42,619 nt of DNA, taken from NCBI GenBank assembly GCA_018883895.1, contig JAHLFG010000039.1, positions 1-42,619 on the forward strand, given 5' to 3'. Each line of letters begins with the position of its first letter. Within the stretch, counting starts at the first letter, position 1. Shown here piece after piece: positions 8,457 to 16,100 of this stretch. A model generated the notes under the pieces. It saw nothing but the letters and a program-made list of their open reading frames with translations. It was not told the DNA's origin and did not search any database. Made by a program: the position numbers and the translations under genes. Source of the stretch: Candidatus Anaerobiospirillum merdipullorum (GTDB lineage Bacteria; Pseudomonadota; Gammaproteobacteria; Enterobacterales; Succinivibrionaceae).

Positions 8457-9014
8457 ATGACTTGCGCTTTAGTTTGCTATGCCAATGGCTCTGAAGATCT
8501 TGAAGTTACCGCCGCCGCCGATATCTTAGCGCGCGGTGGCGTGCAGGTGGTCAAGGCCGCCGTCGTAGAGGAAGGCCTGACCGTCACCCTCGCCCATGGC
8601 ACCCAGGTAGTCTGCGATGCCAATATTGCCGACTGTAAAGATCAATATGACGTCATCGTCATCCCCGGCGGTTTGCAGGGCGCGGAAAACTGCCGCGATT
8701 GCCCGATCTTATTGCAGTTATTGCAAAAGCAGCAGGCAGAGGGGCGTTATATCGCCGCCATCTGCGCCGCCCCGGGCTTCGTGCTGGCCCATCACGGCAT
8801 TATTACCGATAAGGTCAAGGCTACCGGTTACCCGGGATGTGCCGATAATATCAAGTGCTATTGTGAAGATGGCGCGGTGGTAGATGAGGACGCCAAAATC
8901 ATTACCGGCAAGGGCCCGGCTTTTGCCATGGACTTTGCCTTTAAGATTTTAGACTGCCTGCAAGGCCCGGCCGTAACGGCGCAGGTAAAACAAGGCATGC
9001 TCTATCAGGGCTAA
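8457..9014 (+). CDS. yajL: DJ-1/PfpI family protein (YajL-like)
   Basis: The 185-aa product has the DJ-1 core: Glu in GSEDLEVTAA (about residue 13), VIVIPGG, and the nucleophile cysteine in the elbow AAICAAPGFVLA (about residue 104), with TGYPG and ITGKGPA after it. YajL/DJ-1 proteins are linked to oxidative and carbonyl stress protection and protein repair. The reading frame is open from 8376, but the ATG at 8457 has AAGGGGA at 8444-8450 and matches the family start, so I use it. It lies 86 bp after lolE. Confidence 0.88.
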   Translation: MTCALVCYANGSEDLEVTAAADILARGGVQVVKAAVVEEGLTVTLAHGTQVVCDANIADCKDQYDVIVIPGGLQGAENCRDCPILLQLLQKQQAEGRYIAAICAAPGFVLAHHGIITDKVKATGYPGCADNIKCYCEDGAVVDEDAKIITGKGPAFAMDFAFKILDCLQGPAVTAQVKQGMLYQG

Positions 9015-9040
9015 ATTTAACTTACCTTTCTATACCGGGA

Positions 9041-9068
9041 CCGGGGCTTAAGGCCCCGGTTTACTTTA
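9041..9068 (+). terminator. Intrinsic terminator after yajL
   Basis: ACCGGGGC (9041-9048) pairs with GCCCCGGT (9054-9061) around TTAAG. TTACTTT follows at 9062-9068. It lies between convergent genes. Confidence 0.8.
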
Positions 9069-9082
9069 AGGAATCTTAAGTC

Positions 9083-10858
9083 TTAGGCCTTAAGCGTAGC
9101 CCAATTCCAGTTGCGGCTGTCCACACAGCTTAAGCTAAATTCATGTTGCGCCACCAAGGTCTGCCGATGACCGACACTTACCAAGATACTATGCGGCAAC
9201 TCTTGATGGATAAGCTCATAGCACAGCTTCTCAGTAGGCTCATCTAAGGCCGAAGAGGCCTCATCTAAAAACAGCACTTGCGGCTTTAAGATTAAGGCGC
9301 GCACAAAGGCCACACGCTGTTGCTCACCTAAGGAGAGAATATGATCCCACAGATCTACCTTATCAAGTAGCGGGATTAAATGACTTAAGCCCAAGGCGGC
9401 AAAATAACGCTCGGTCTGTCCCGCATGCTCCGGCGCGCCGGGGTAACCTGCGGCCTGGCGTAATGAGCCTTGCGGCAAATACGGACGTTGACTTAAAAAG
9501 AGCACCCGGCCGTTGTCCGGCATCGTCACCTCACCATGGGCATACGGCCAAATGCCGGCAATGGCACGCATTAAGGTCGACTTGCCACAGCCAGATTTAC
9601 CGCGAATAAGTAGCGACTGCCCAGGCTGTAATTTAAAGCTAATATCCTGCGCCAAGATCTCTTGGCGTGAAGTACTAACCTGCAAATGCGCAACGCTAAA
9701 GTCATTTCCGCCATAGTGAGGCTTAAGGCAGGCAATGTTTTCCGTTTGCTCCATGCCATCATAGAATAAAGCCAGACGGTCAACTACTGCCTTTAAGGCC
9801 GCCCATGAGGAGAAGTTATTGACCAAGGTGGACAACGCACTTTGCACATTACCAAAGGCCGAATTAATCTGCATGATGGAGCCCATGGTAATAATCTTGG
9901 CAAAGTAGAGCGGAGCGGCAATTAAAATCGGGAAGAGTACCGCCGTTTGCGCATAACCTAAGATAAGAAAGTTCAATCGCTTTTGGCAGTTAATAAGCAA
10001 GATATAGTTTTTCACCACCGCCGCAAAGCGCTCCCGTAAGGTTAAGTTCTCCTCTTTTTGCCCCTGATAGAGCGCAATGGACTCGGCGTTTTCACGCACG
10101 CGAATGAGCGAGAAACGAAAATCTGCTTCATAGCGCTGTTGTCTAAAGTTAAGTTTGACTAAGGGCTTACCTAAAAGGAAGGTCACCGCGGTACCGACAA
10201 TGGCATAAATTAAGGCCAAATAGAACAGATAGCCATCTGGCAGATGAAGCACATAGCCATTCCATAAAGTAAAGTCGACCGCAGTTGACAGATCCCACAG
10301 CACAATTGAAAAGGTCACCACCATCGCCAAGTCGGTGGCCGTACCCAAGAAGAGCGCAATGGTGGAAGTGACATAGAGATTTAAGTCATCGGCAATACGC
10401 TGATCGGGGTTATCGGTATTTTTATCGGTAAGTTGCAATTTGTAATAGGTGCTATGCTCCAGCCACTCATTCATCACCTTACCGGTAAGCCAGCGACGCC
10501 AATCGATGGCCAGCTTCGAGCACAGATAGCTCTTATATACCGACACTAACACATGCACTGAGGCCAGACCCACAAAGACCAGGATCTGACTGCCAAAAGC
10601 ATCGACATCATATTGCTGAATGGTATCCCAAAATTCCTTATACCAAGTGTTAATCGAGGTGGCAATAAAGATGGAGCCGGCGGTCAGGGCAATGATAAGG
10701 CCCATCACCACCCACGATTTGATACTATCGCGGCTGGTCCAAAAAGGAGTCAAGATGCGTAAAAAGGATTGCAAAGAGATCTTAAGGGGCAGACTGTCCA
10801 CGCGTCTTTCCTGAAGCTCTTGACGCTCGGTACGGGAAAAAAGGGAAAATTTAAACAT
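9083..10858 (-). CDS. YddA/SbmA-type ABC transporter (fused permease-ATPase)
   Basis: The 591-aa protein fuses an SbmA/BacA-like membrane domain (about 20-350, six helices) to an ATPase domain. The membrane part has NTWYKEFWDTIQQYD and TDNPDQRIADDL, markers of the YddA/SbmA group. The ATPase part has Walker A GKSGCGKST (about 415-423), signature SLGEQQR (about 505) and Walker B VLFLDEASSALDE (about 522-534). Relatives move vitamin B12-like compounds or peptides; the substrate here is unknown. It lies 3 bp after the HAD gene, so the two are one operon. Confidence 0.85.
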   Translation of the reverse strand: MFKFSLFSRTERQELQERRVDSLPLKISLQSFLRILTPFWTSRDSIKSWVVMGLIIALTAGSIFIATSINTWYKEFWDTIQQYDVDAFGSQILVFVGLASVHVLVSVYKSYLCSKLAIDWRRWLTGKVMNEWLEHSTYYKLQLTDKNTDNPDQRIADDLNLYVTSTIALFLGTATDLAMVVTFSIVLWDLSTAVDFTLWNGYVLHLPDGYLFYLALIYAIVGTAVTFLLGKPLVKLNFRQQRYEADFRFSLIRVRENAESIALYQGQKEENLTLRERFAAVVKNYILLINCQKRLNFLILGYAQTAVLFPILIAAPLYFAKIITMGSIMQINSAFGNVQSALSTLVNNFSSWAALKAVVDRLALFYDGMEQTENIACLKPHYGGNDFSVAHLQVSTSRQEILAQDISFKLQPGQSLLIRGKSGCGKSTLMRAIAGIWPYAHGEVTMPDNGRVLFLSQRPYLPQGSLRQAAGYPGAPEHAGQTERYFAALGLSHLIPLLDKVDLWDHILSLGEQQRVAFVRALILKPQVLFLDEASSALDEPTEKLCYELIHQELPHSILVSVGHRQTLVAQHEFSLSCVDSRNWNWATLKA

Positions 10859-10861
10859 CGT

Positions 10862-11707
10862 TTACGCCTCAAGTAAGCGCTCTAAGAACACCGCTACGCC
10901 ATCTTCATCACAGGAGGTGGTAACCACCTGTGCCATCTCCTTGAGCTGAGCTGTAGCATTACCCATCGCTACGCCCAGGCCCGCAAGCTTAATCATCTGC
11001 TCATCATTTTCCGCATCGCCGATGGCAATGGTCGCTTGCGGATCAATATGCAATAAAGCGCATAAGTGCATGAGGCCGCTCCCCTTAGTTGACGAGCCAG
11101 CCACAAACTCCAGGAAATAGCTGTCCGTGCGCATCACTGCAAATTGCTCCCCAATATGCGGCGGCAAGGAGGCGCGCATTTTATCTAATTTGTCAGCCTC
11201 ACCCACCGCAATGGCCTTATAGATAGGCTCATCATCGGGGATGGTGGCAAAGTCCACCTCCACAAAAGGCGAGAGTGAATGATCTATTTCCTTTTGCGAG
11301 TAGACATTGTGATCTTCTACCAGTAAGGCTCTATCTTGACTGTAGGCATGTAATTTAGCGCCACAGCGATGAGCTAGTGCGGCAATTTCTTTAATGGCGC
11401 TCCCCGGGGCCGTCACTGCCGACAGCTCCTTGCCCTGCCCTAAGATGCATACGGCCGCGCCGTTATAGCACACGGCATAGGTATGATTGAGATCAATGCC
11501 AATACTATCGGCATAGCGCAAGACCCCGCTGGGGCAACGTCCGGTTTCAATCACAATGGCATAGTTGCGACGCTGTAATTCCTGTAATACCGCCTGGGTG
11601 CGCGGGGAGATGGTCTTGTCACGGCGCAATAAAGTGCCGTCCATATCTAAGGCAATGAGTCGATACTGATTAGGTACAAGCGGAAATTCATCATAGCGGT
11701 AAGGCAT
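10862..11707 (-). CDS. HAD-superfamily Cof-type phosphatase
   Basis: The 281-aa protein has the HAD motif I DMDGTLL (residues 21-27) with nucleophile Asp21, followed by RRDKTISPRT. Motif IV is IGDAENDEQM (about 229-238). The large C2-type cap between them marks the Cof/YbiV/YidA subgroup, which dephosphorylates sugar phosphates or cofactor precursors such as FMN or PLP. The substrate is not predictable. It is the first gene of the pair with the YddA-like exporter. Confidence 0.88.
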   Translation of the reverse strand: MPYRYDEFPLVPNQYRLIALDMDGTLLRRDKTISPRTQAVLQELQRRNYAIVIETGRCPSGVLRYADSIGIDLNHTYAVCYNGAAVCILGQGKELSAVTAPGSAIKEIAALAHRCGAKLHAYSQDRALLVEDHNVYSQKEIDHSLSPFVEVDFATIPDDEPIYKAIAVGEADKLDKMRASLPPHIGEQFAVMRTDSYFLEFVAGSSTKGSGLMHLCALLHIDPQATIAIGDAENDEQMIKLAGLGVAMGNATAQLKEMAQVVTTSCDEDGVAVFLERLLEA

Positions 11708-11768
11708 CTTTTATCCCCGTGAACGTGAAAAAGTTAACTTGCAGCCGGGTAGTTCCCAGCTTAATGAA

Positions 11769-11784
11769 CGTGATTTATATCACG
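11769..11784. promoter_or_regulatory. CRP-like dyad between HAD gene and cutC
   Basis: CGTGAT-TTAT-ATCACG is a symmetrical dyad whose GTGA-N6-TCAC core fits the Crp/Fnr family. It lies 62 bp upstream of the minus-strand HAD start and 105 bp upstream of the + cutC start, where it could act on either promoter. Confidence 0.5.
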
Positions 11785-11888
11785 CTTTTGCCGGGCGCGC
11801 CATAGCCTACAACCTACCGGGCACTTTTTTGCTTAAACTACTGCCTATCTGACCGCCACCGCGTGCAAAAGTTTCTTTCGGAGTTAAC

Positions 11889-12650
11889 ATGAGCCACTAT
11901 ATGCTTGAGGTATGCGCCGCCAATTTACGCAGTGCCATCAATGCCGCACAAGCAGGCGCCACCCGCATCGAACTGTGCTCCGCCCTACCTGAAGGTGGCC
12001 TGACGCCAAGTCCTGGGGTGCTCACCGTCTGTAGAGCGCTGTTGCCGCAACTTAAAATCAACGTCATGATCCGCCCGCGCGGAGGGGACTTTGTCTACGA
12101 TAAAGACGATATCGCCTGCATGCTTACCGATATCAAATTTGCCAAGGCCCAGGGCGCCGATGGTCTGGTGTTTGGTTGTTTAACGACCACAGGTGAAATT
12201 GACCTGCCGACCTTAGAGCTTCTCATGCAAGCCTCCGCCCCCTTGCCTATCACCTTTCATCGCGCCTTTGACCTCTGTCGCGATCCATTTTTAGCCCTTG
12301 AGCAATTGATAGAGGCTAAGGTGACCCGAGTGCTGACCTCGGGGCAAGCGCCGCAGGCTCTGTTAGGGGCACATTTGATTGCGCGACTGCAGGAAAAAGC
12401 GCGCGGGCGCATTATTCTAATGCCGGGGGCTGGGATCAATGCACACAATATCATAAAGCTTGCTACCCTCACCCATTGCCAGGAATTTCATCTCTCAGCT
12501 AAAAAACGCCAACCCTCGCCGATGCGCTATCGTAAGGATAAGGCCTTACTTAGCGGAACCTATTACATTGACGAGCATGAGCAGGATATCTCCGATAGTA
12601 TGGAGATAGTGGCAGCGCTACAGGCTTTAAATGCCGGCGCTATTGCCTAA
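11889..12650 (+). CDS. cutC: CutC family protein
   Basis: The 253-aa TIM-barrel protein opens with MLEVCAANLRSAINAAQAGATRIELCSALPEGGLTPSPG, the standard CutC start. VMIRPRGGDFVY, GADGLVFGCL and ITFHRAFD follow. CutC was named for copper tolerance in E. coli. Its biochemical role is unsettled, and part of the original phenotype was later attributed to the small RNA MicL, which is transcribed from within cutC in E. coli. Start is supported by GGAG at 11879-11882. It appears monocistronic. Confidence 0.93.
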   Translation: MSHYMLEVCAANLRSAINAAQAGATRIELCSALPEGGLTPSPGVLTVCRALLPQLKINVMIRPRGGDFVYDKDDIACMLTDIKFAKAQGADGLVFGCLTTTGEIDLPTLELLMQASAPLPITFHRAFDLCRDPFLALEQLIEAKVTRVLTSGQAPQALLGAHLIARLQEKARGRIILMPGAGINAHNIIKLATLTHCQEFHLSAKKRQPSPMRYRKDKALLSGTYYIDEHEQDISDSMEIVAALQALNAGAIA

Positions 12651-12758
12651 AAAAATGGCTCCTGCCTACCTTAAACAGGAGCCGACAAGCAACCACCTAA
12701 AGTGAAATTGCGACATGCAAGGAGCAGCTTCAGAACACGTGGAAGTTGTTACCGCTGC

Positions 12759-12778
12759 CAGTTAGCCCTGGCTAACTG
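12759..12778. promoter_or_regulatory. 20-bp palindrome, dyad 1
   Basis: CAGTTAGCCCTGGCTAACTG is an inverted repeat with 9-bp arms and a 2-bp centre. A second, related dyad lies 45 bp away (centre to centre) at 12805-12822. Two near-identical dyads at this spacing look like operator sites for a dimeric repressor, upstream of the small-RNA promoter at 12897. It could instead be a hairpin in RNA. Confidence 0.5.
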
Positions 12779-12804
12779 TTGTTTAGTTTACGGCAAAAAT
12801 TCTC

Positions 12805-12822
12805 AGTTAGCAAGGGCTAACT
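12805..12822. promoter_or_regulatory. 18-bp palindrome, dyad 2
   Basis: AGTTAGC-AAGG-GCTAACT repeats the arms of dyad 1 with a different 4-bp centre. The kept arms and the changed centre argue for a recognised half-site, TTAGC. Confidence 0.5.
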
Positions 12823-12896
12823 ATAAAGTTTAATTGCTTAAAATTCAAATAATTAAAAAATTTTTTAAAATTTTTATAAAAAAGTTTAACTTTATT

Positions 12897-12924
12897 GGAA
12901 CTTTTTTAGCCCCGCAGGCTCTAA
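12897..12924 (+). promoter_or_regulatory. Sigma-E (RpoE) promoter, copy A
   Basis: GGAACTT (12897-12903), a 16-bp spacer, and TCTAA (12920-12924) match the E. coli RpoE consensus in both boxes and spacing. A/T tracts at about 12850-12895 stand where an UP element would lie. The same arrangement recurs at 17603 and 18870. Confidence 0.75.
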
Positions 12925-12929
12925 GTATC

Positions 12930-13018
12930 AGTTTCGCAAGGAACGCCGAATTTTAGTTTGCTTCTTCTGAATACCAAATCCCATTGCGCCAGGCCCCAGC
13001 AAAGCCTGGCTTTTCTTT
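12930..13018 (+). ncRNA. Sigma-E-dependent small RNA, family copy A
   Basis: The predicted RNA of about 89 nt starts 6 bp after the -10 box. Stem 1 is GTTTC-GCAA-GGAAC (12931-12944), with a U-G wobble where B and C have C-G. Stem 2 is GTTTG / CAAAT (12956-12960 / 12975-12979) with a 14-nt loop. Stem 3 is GCCAGGC / GCCTGGC (12988-12994 / 13004-13010), followed by TTTTCTTT, an intrinsic terminator. No open reading frame of note lies inside. It does not match a named small RNA that I know. Confidence 0.7.
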
Positions 13019-13166
13019 GCCCGTACGCTACGTCCCCCACACGCTTACTTGTATACCCAAGCGTTCCTACTTGTACACTAAATTATTGTTTTAAATTAAA
13101 TTTTCTTGTCAATTTTGCTAGCTGACGCATAGATTTCCCTTTTGTCTGCCGCTATACTACCCTTAC
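13019..13166. promoter_or_regulatory. GntR-gene control region with ACTTGT-type sites
   Basis: Three related elements lie upstream of the regulator. ACGCTT (13041-13046) and AAGCGT (13059-13064) form an inverted repeat around ACTTGTATACCC. ACTTGTACAC lies at about 13069-13078. A perfect palindrome lies at 13165. GntR/UTRA regulators often bind dyads containing CTTGTATACAAG-like cores. A TATACT -10 candidate is at 13153-13158, with no clear -35. Confidence 0.5.
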
Positions 13167-13180
13167 TTGTTTAAACAAGT
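13165..13180. promoter_or_regulatory. Palindromic operator for the GntR gene
   Basis: ACTTGTTTAAACAAGT is a perfect 16-bp inverted repeat sharing the ACTTGT half-site with the upstream elements. It begins about 7 bp after the TATACT -10 box, so a bound repressor would cover the transcription start. This suggests self-regulation by the regulator that follows. Confidence 0.6.
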
Positions 13181-13235
13181 TGTAAACTTAGCTCTAAGCT
13201 TATGGCAGATCACCCTTATTTTAAGTAAGAAGCAT

Positions 13236-13961
13236 ATGAGTGAACTTAACGCCCCGCGTCGTACCGGCACTACGCCTAGTAGTTTCTATGTGACCATCGC
13301 ACTGACCTTAAGGCGTGAAATCCTGCAAGGTCTGTGGGATGAGCGGCCTTTTGCCACCGAGCAAGAATTAAGCACCCGCTTCCACGTCACTCGTACCACC
13401 GTGCGCCGGGCATTGGACAGACTCAAAGAAGAAGGCCTTATCATTAAACATCAAGGCAAGCGTCTGCAAATTGCGCTCCAACCCCTAAAGCGTACTTCGT
13501 GGAATTTCAGCTCCTTTTCTGAAAGCATGCGCTCGCGCCACGATACCCCCTATTCGCGCGTGGATGTGGCCCAAATTGAAGAGTTAGCTGACGGCACCTA
13601 TTTTCACTTAGTGCGCACCCGGGGCATCTGTCGCGCCCGCAGCGTGCAGTATCTGACGCGGGAAGATTCTCATCTGCCTTTAAACCTCTTTCCCCATGTC
13701 GAGCGCTTTGATTTTGCCACGCTCTCACTGTATGACATCATGCGCCGGGAATATCACATTTATCCCACGCGTGGCCTGTCACGTTTGACCGCCATTTTAC
13801 CGGATGACAGTTTATGTCGCGATTTTGCCATTACAGCGCAACAACCGCTGCTACAGGCCCATCAGGAAATTTGCGATCAGGAAGGCCGGTTAATTGAGCG
13901 AGTCATCATCACCTATGCCCCAAGTTTGGAAATTTGTATCGCCCGCGATGCTGGACATTAG
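13236..13961 (+). CDS. GntR-family regulator, UTRA (HutC) subfamily
   Basis: The 241-aa protein has an N-terminal winged helix-turn-helix (about residues 15-80; LRREILQGLW, TEQELSTRFHVTRTTVRRALDRLKEEGLI) and a C-terminal UTRA ligand domain (about 95-238). UTRA regulators usually sense small sugar- or nucleoside-type metabolites and repress a neighbouring catabolic operon. The frame stays open from 13167, but that start falls in the operator and gives a non-conserved leader, so the ATG at 13236 is chosen. The gene lies 74 bp before an operon like E. coli yegU-yegV, whose regulator YegW is of the same type. Its ligand is unknown. Confidence 0.85.
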   Translation: MSELNAPRRTGTTPSSFYVTIALTLRREILQGLWDERPFATEQELSTRFHVTRTTVRRALDRLKEEGLIIKHQGKRLQIALQPLKRTSWNFSSFSESMRSRHDTPYSRVDVAQIEELADGTYFHLVRTRGICRARSVQYLTREDSHLPLNLFPHVERFDFATLSLYDIMRREYHIYPTRGLSRLTAILPDDSLCRDFAITAQQPLLQAHQEICDQEGRLIERVIITYAPSLEICIARDAGH

Positions 13962-14035
13962 AAATATCTCAGCACCGCTGGTAGCACACTGCTGATCCTA
14001 ATATTTGATAAGCATATTTTAAGGAGAATATTTAT

Positions 14036-15049
14036 ATGACACAGCGCAATCTTGAGCAACATATCGCCGGAGCTTTGGCCGGCATGGTCTTAGGCGATGC
14101 CTTTGGCGTGCCCGGTGAATTGTGGCCGCGCCAAAAGGTGCGCCAACGTTTTGGGGATATCACCACCTTTTTAGACGGGCCGCAAGATAATATCGTCGCC
14201 TGCTACTTCAAAGCCGGGCACTATACCGACGATAGCGCACAAGCCTTGGTCATCTTGCATGATTTGCTCAAATACGGCCGCGTGCCGGAGGTTAAAATCC
14301 TCGCTCAAGATTTAATTGCCTGGGTAGAGTCGATGAACGGCTTTGAGATAAATCTCTTGGGACCTAGCTCCAAGGCCGCCCTTTTGGCTCACGTTAAAGG
14401 CGAAGACTACACCGTCTACACCAAGACGGCGCTAACCAATGGGGCGGCGATGCGCATTGCCCCGGTAGGCTGCTTTTTCAATCAAGGAGAGGAAGAGAGC
14501 CTTTCTCGTACCGTTGCCAAGGTAAGCGCCGTCACCCATGGCACCGATGTCGCCATTGCCGGCGCCTCGATGGTCGCCGCGGCAGTAGCTGCCTTTTTAC
14601 ATAGTGACGATCGTCAAGCGGCCATCCACGCGGTCAAACAGGCCTATCATGCAGCCATGCCGCTAGGCGAGCCTACATGGGCAGCTGACCTACTAGCCCG
14701 CTTTGAGTTAAGCCTAAAGAAAATTGAGGAGCACCCTAGTGAAGAGCAAATGTCGCTGTGGGTCTATCAAGTCTTAGGCACCGGCACCATGACCTCAGAG
14801 TCAGTCAGTGCCGCTTTGGCCATAGCCTTTTACTGTGATACCCCGCAACAGGCAGCGCACTTATGTGCCAACCTCGGGGGCGATACCGATACCATCGGGG
14901 CGATGGCCTGTGCCATCGTCGGCGCACGTTGTGGCTTAAGTGGTTTTGCCAAAGAGACGATAGCTTATCTTGAAAAGACCAATCAACTTGATTTTAAGGC
15001 CCTAGCTGCCACCATCGTGGCTGCGCGGGATAGTTTTATCAAGGAATAA
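14036..15049 (+). CDS. ADP-ribosylglycohydrolase family protein (YegU-like)
   Basis: The 337-aa protein has the DraG/ARH fold motifs. They are ALAGMVLGDAFGVPGE (about 14-29), the metal-binding YTDDSAQ (about 63-69), and the C-terminal GGDTDTIGAMA (about 281-291). These supply the Asp/Thr ligands of a binuclear Mg2+ site. Family members cleave N-glycosidic bonds to ribose; many bacterial ones act on substrates other than ADP-ribosylated protein. AAGGAGAA precedes the start. It is first in a three-gene run with a sugar kinase and an NCS1 permease, which argues for import and cleavage of a nucleoside-like compound. Confidence 0.87.
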   Translation: MTQRNLEQHIAGALAGMVLGDAFGVPGELWPRQKVRQRFGDITTFLDGPQDNIVACYFKAGHYTDDSAQALVILHDLLKYGRVPEVKILAQDLIAWVESMNGFEINLLGPSSKAALLAHVKGEDYTVYTKTALTNGAAMRIAPVGCFFNQGEEESLSRTVAKVSAVTHGTDVAIAGASMVAAAVAAFLHSDDRQAAIHAVKQAYHAAMPLGEPTWAADLLARFELSLKKIEEHPSEEQMSLWVYQVLGTGTMTSESVSAALAIAFYCDTPQQAAHLCANLGGDTDTIGAMACAIVGARCGLSGFAKETIAYLEKTNQLDFKALAATIVAARDSFIKE

Positions 15050-15068
15050 TCTAAGAGGCCTAAAGCTT

Positions 15069-16046
15069 ATGCAGTTATCATCTCTGCTTACGCGCCTGCA
15101 ACCTAAACGCAAAGTGCTCATCATCGGCTCGGTACTGGCCGATGTCTTGGTTAAAGTGGACACTATGCCGGTATCAGGTGGCGATTTAACCGGACACGAT
15201 CCGCATATTAAAATCGGCGGATGTAGTTTTAATGCCGCCGATGTCTTAGTCAAATTAGGCCTGCCGCTTACCAGCCTATTACCCATCGGGGAAGGACCGT
15301 GGGCACGTACCATCACCGCCGAATTTATGCGCCGCAAGCTCAATCCCTGCATTTTTGAAGGCTGTGGCGATAACGGCTGGTGTTTGACCTTAATTGAGCC
15401 CAATGGCGAGCGCACCTTTATCACCATGCCCGGCATCGAAACGCATTTCCATCCCCAATGGCTGCAGGCCTTGGATATTGCCAGCTACGATCTTATTTAT
15501 CTTTCCGGTTATCAAACTGAAGGAGAGAATGGCGAGGTTATCGTCCAAAGTTTGCAAGCCATGCGGCAAGATGCGCGTCTTATCTATGACCCAGGTCCCC
15601 GTACCCCGTATATATCCCAGCGTTTACTTAACAAACTCGAGGCGCTGCCACTGTTATATGCGGTAAATGAACACGAGGCGCAGCAACTTACCGCTAAAGC
15701 TACCCCCGCGCAAGCTGCCTGGGCTTTGGCGGCACGCACCTGTGGACAGGCGGTGGTTACCTGTGGCGCGGCTGGCGCTATCTGTGTGGACGGGGGCAAA
15801 ATAGAGAAGATCCCGTCCTTTAACATCACCCCCATCGATACCGTAGGCTCAGGCGATGCGCACTCCGGCGGCTTAATGGCGGGGCTTATGTGTAATCTCA
15901 GTCTCAATGAAGCCACGCTTCTGGCCAATGCCTGCGCTGCGTCGGTCACAGCACAGGAAGGAGCGGCTTGTTGTGGCGATCGGACACAATTACGGCACTT
16001 GCCCGGGGCGGAGGCTGAACTTATGCCCACGCCAATTCCCCTCTAA
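15069..16046 (+). CDS. PfkB-family carbohydrate kinase (YegV-like)
   Basis: The 325-aa kinase has the N-terminal IGSVLADVLVKVD strand, the substrate-side GGCSFNAADV (about 50-59), and the C-terminal PfkB signature DTVGSGDAHSGG (about 257-268). The catalytic Asp is about residue 263. Relatives phosphorylate ribose, nucleosides or related sugars. It starts 20 bp after the ARH gene, so the two are in one transcript. Likely role: trapping the sugar released by the glycohydrolase. The true substrate cannot be read from sequence. Confidence 0.88.
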   Translation: MQLSSLLTRLQPKRKVLIIGSVLADVLVKVDTMPVSGGDLTGHDPHIKIGGCSFNAADVLVKLGLPLTSLLPIGEGPWARTITAEFMRRKLNPCIFEGCGDNGWCLTLIEPNGERTFITMPGIETHFHPQWLQALDIASYDLIYLSGYQTEGENGEVIVQSLQAMRQDARLIYDPGPRTPYISQRLLNKLEALPLLYAVNEHEAQQLTAKATPAQAAWALAARTCGQAVVTCGAAGAICVDGGKIEKIPSFNITPIDTVGSGDAHSGGLMAGLMCNLSLNEATLLANACAASVTAQEGAACCGDRTQLRHLPGAEAELMPTPIPL

Positions 16047-16100
16047 AGCGCCATCGGTTATATAATTTTTGGCCTTAAACATCCTTATGCGAGGTAATTT

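Larger units (their letters stand above)
12651..12896. other. Intergenic stretch with hairpin, two dyads and A/T tracts
   Basis: No protein gene is seen between cutC and the first small-RNA promoter. A stem GGCTCCTG (12657-12664) / CAGGAGCC (12676-12683) lies just after cutC. Its U-run is on the minus strand, so it is a poor cutC terminator. The two dyads at 12759 and 12805 and A/T tracts at about 12850-12895 fill the rest. Confidence 0.5.

Noticed and set aside
12897-12924. Sigma-54 promoter upstream of small RNA A
   Set aside because: TTGGAAC resembles the -24 box, but no GC at -12 with the right spacing; the sigma-E reading fits all three copies.
13167-13235. Longer start for the GntR regulator
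   Set aside because: It would start inside the palindromic operator and add a leader not expected for the family.
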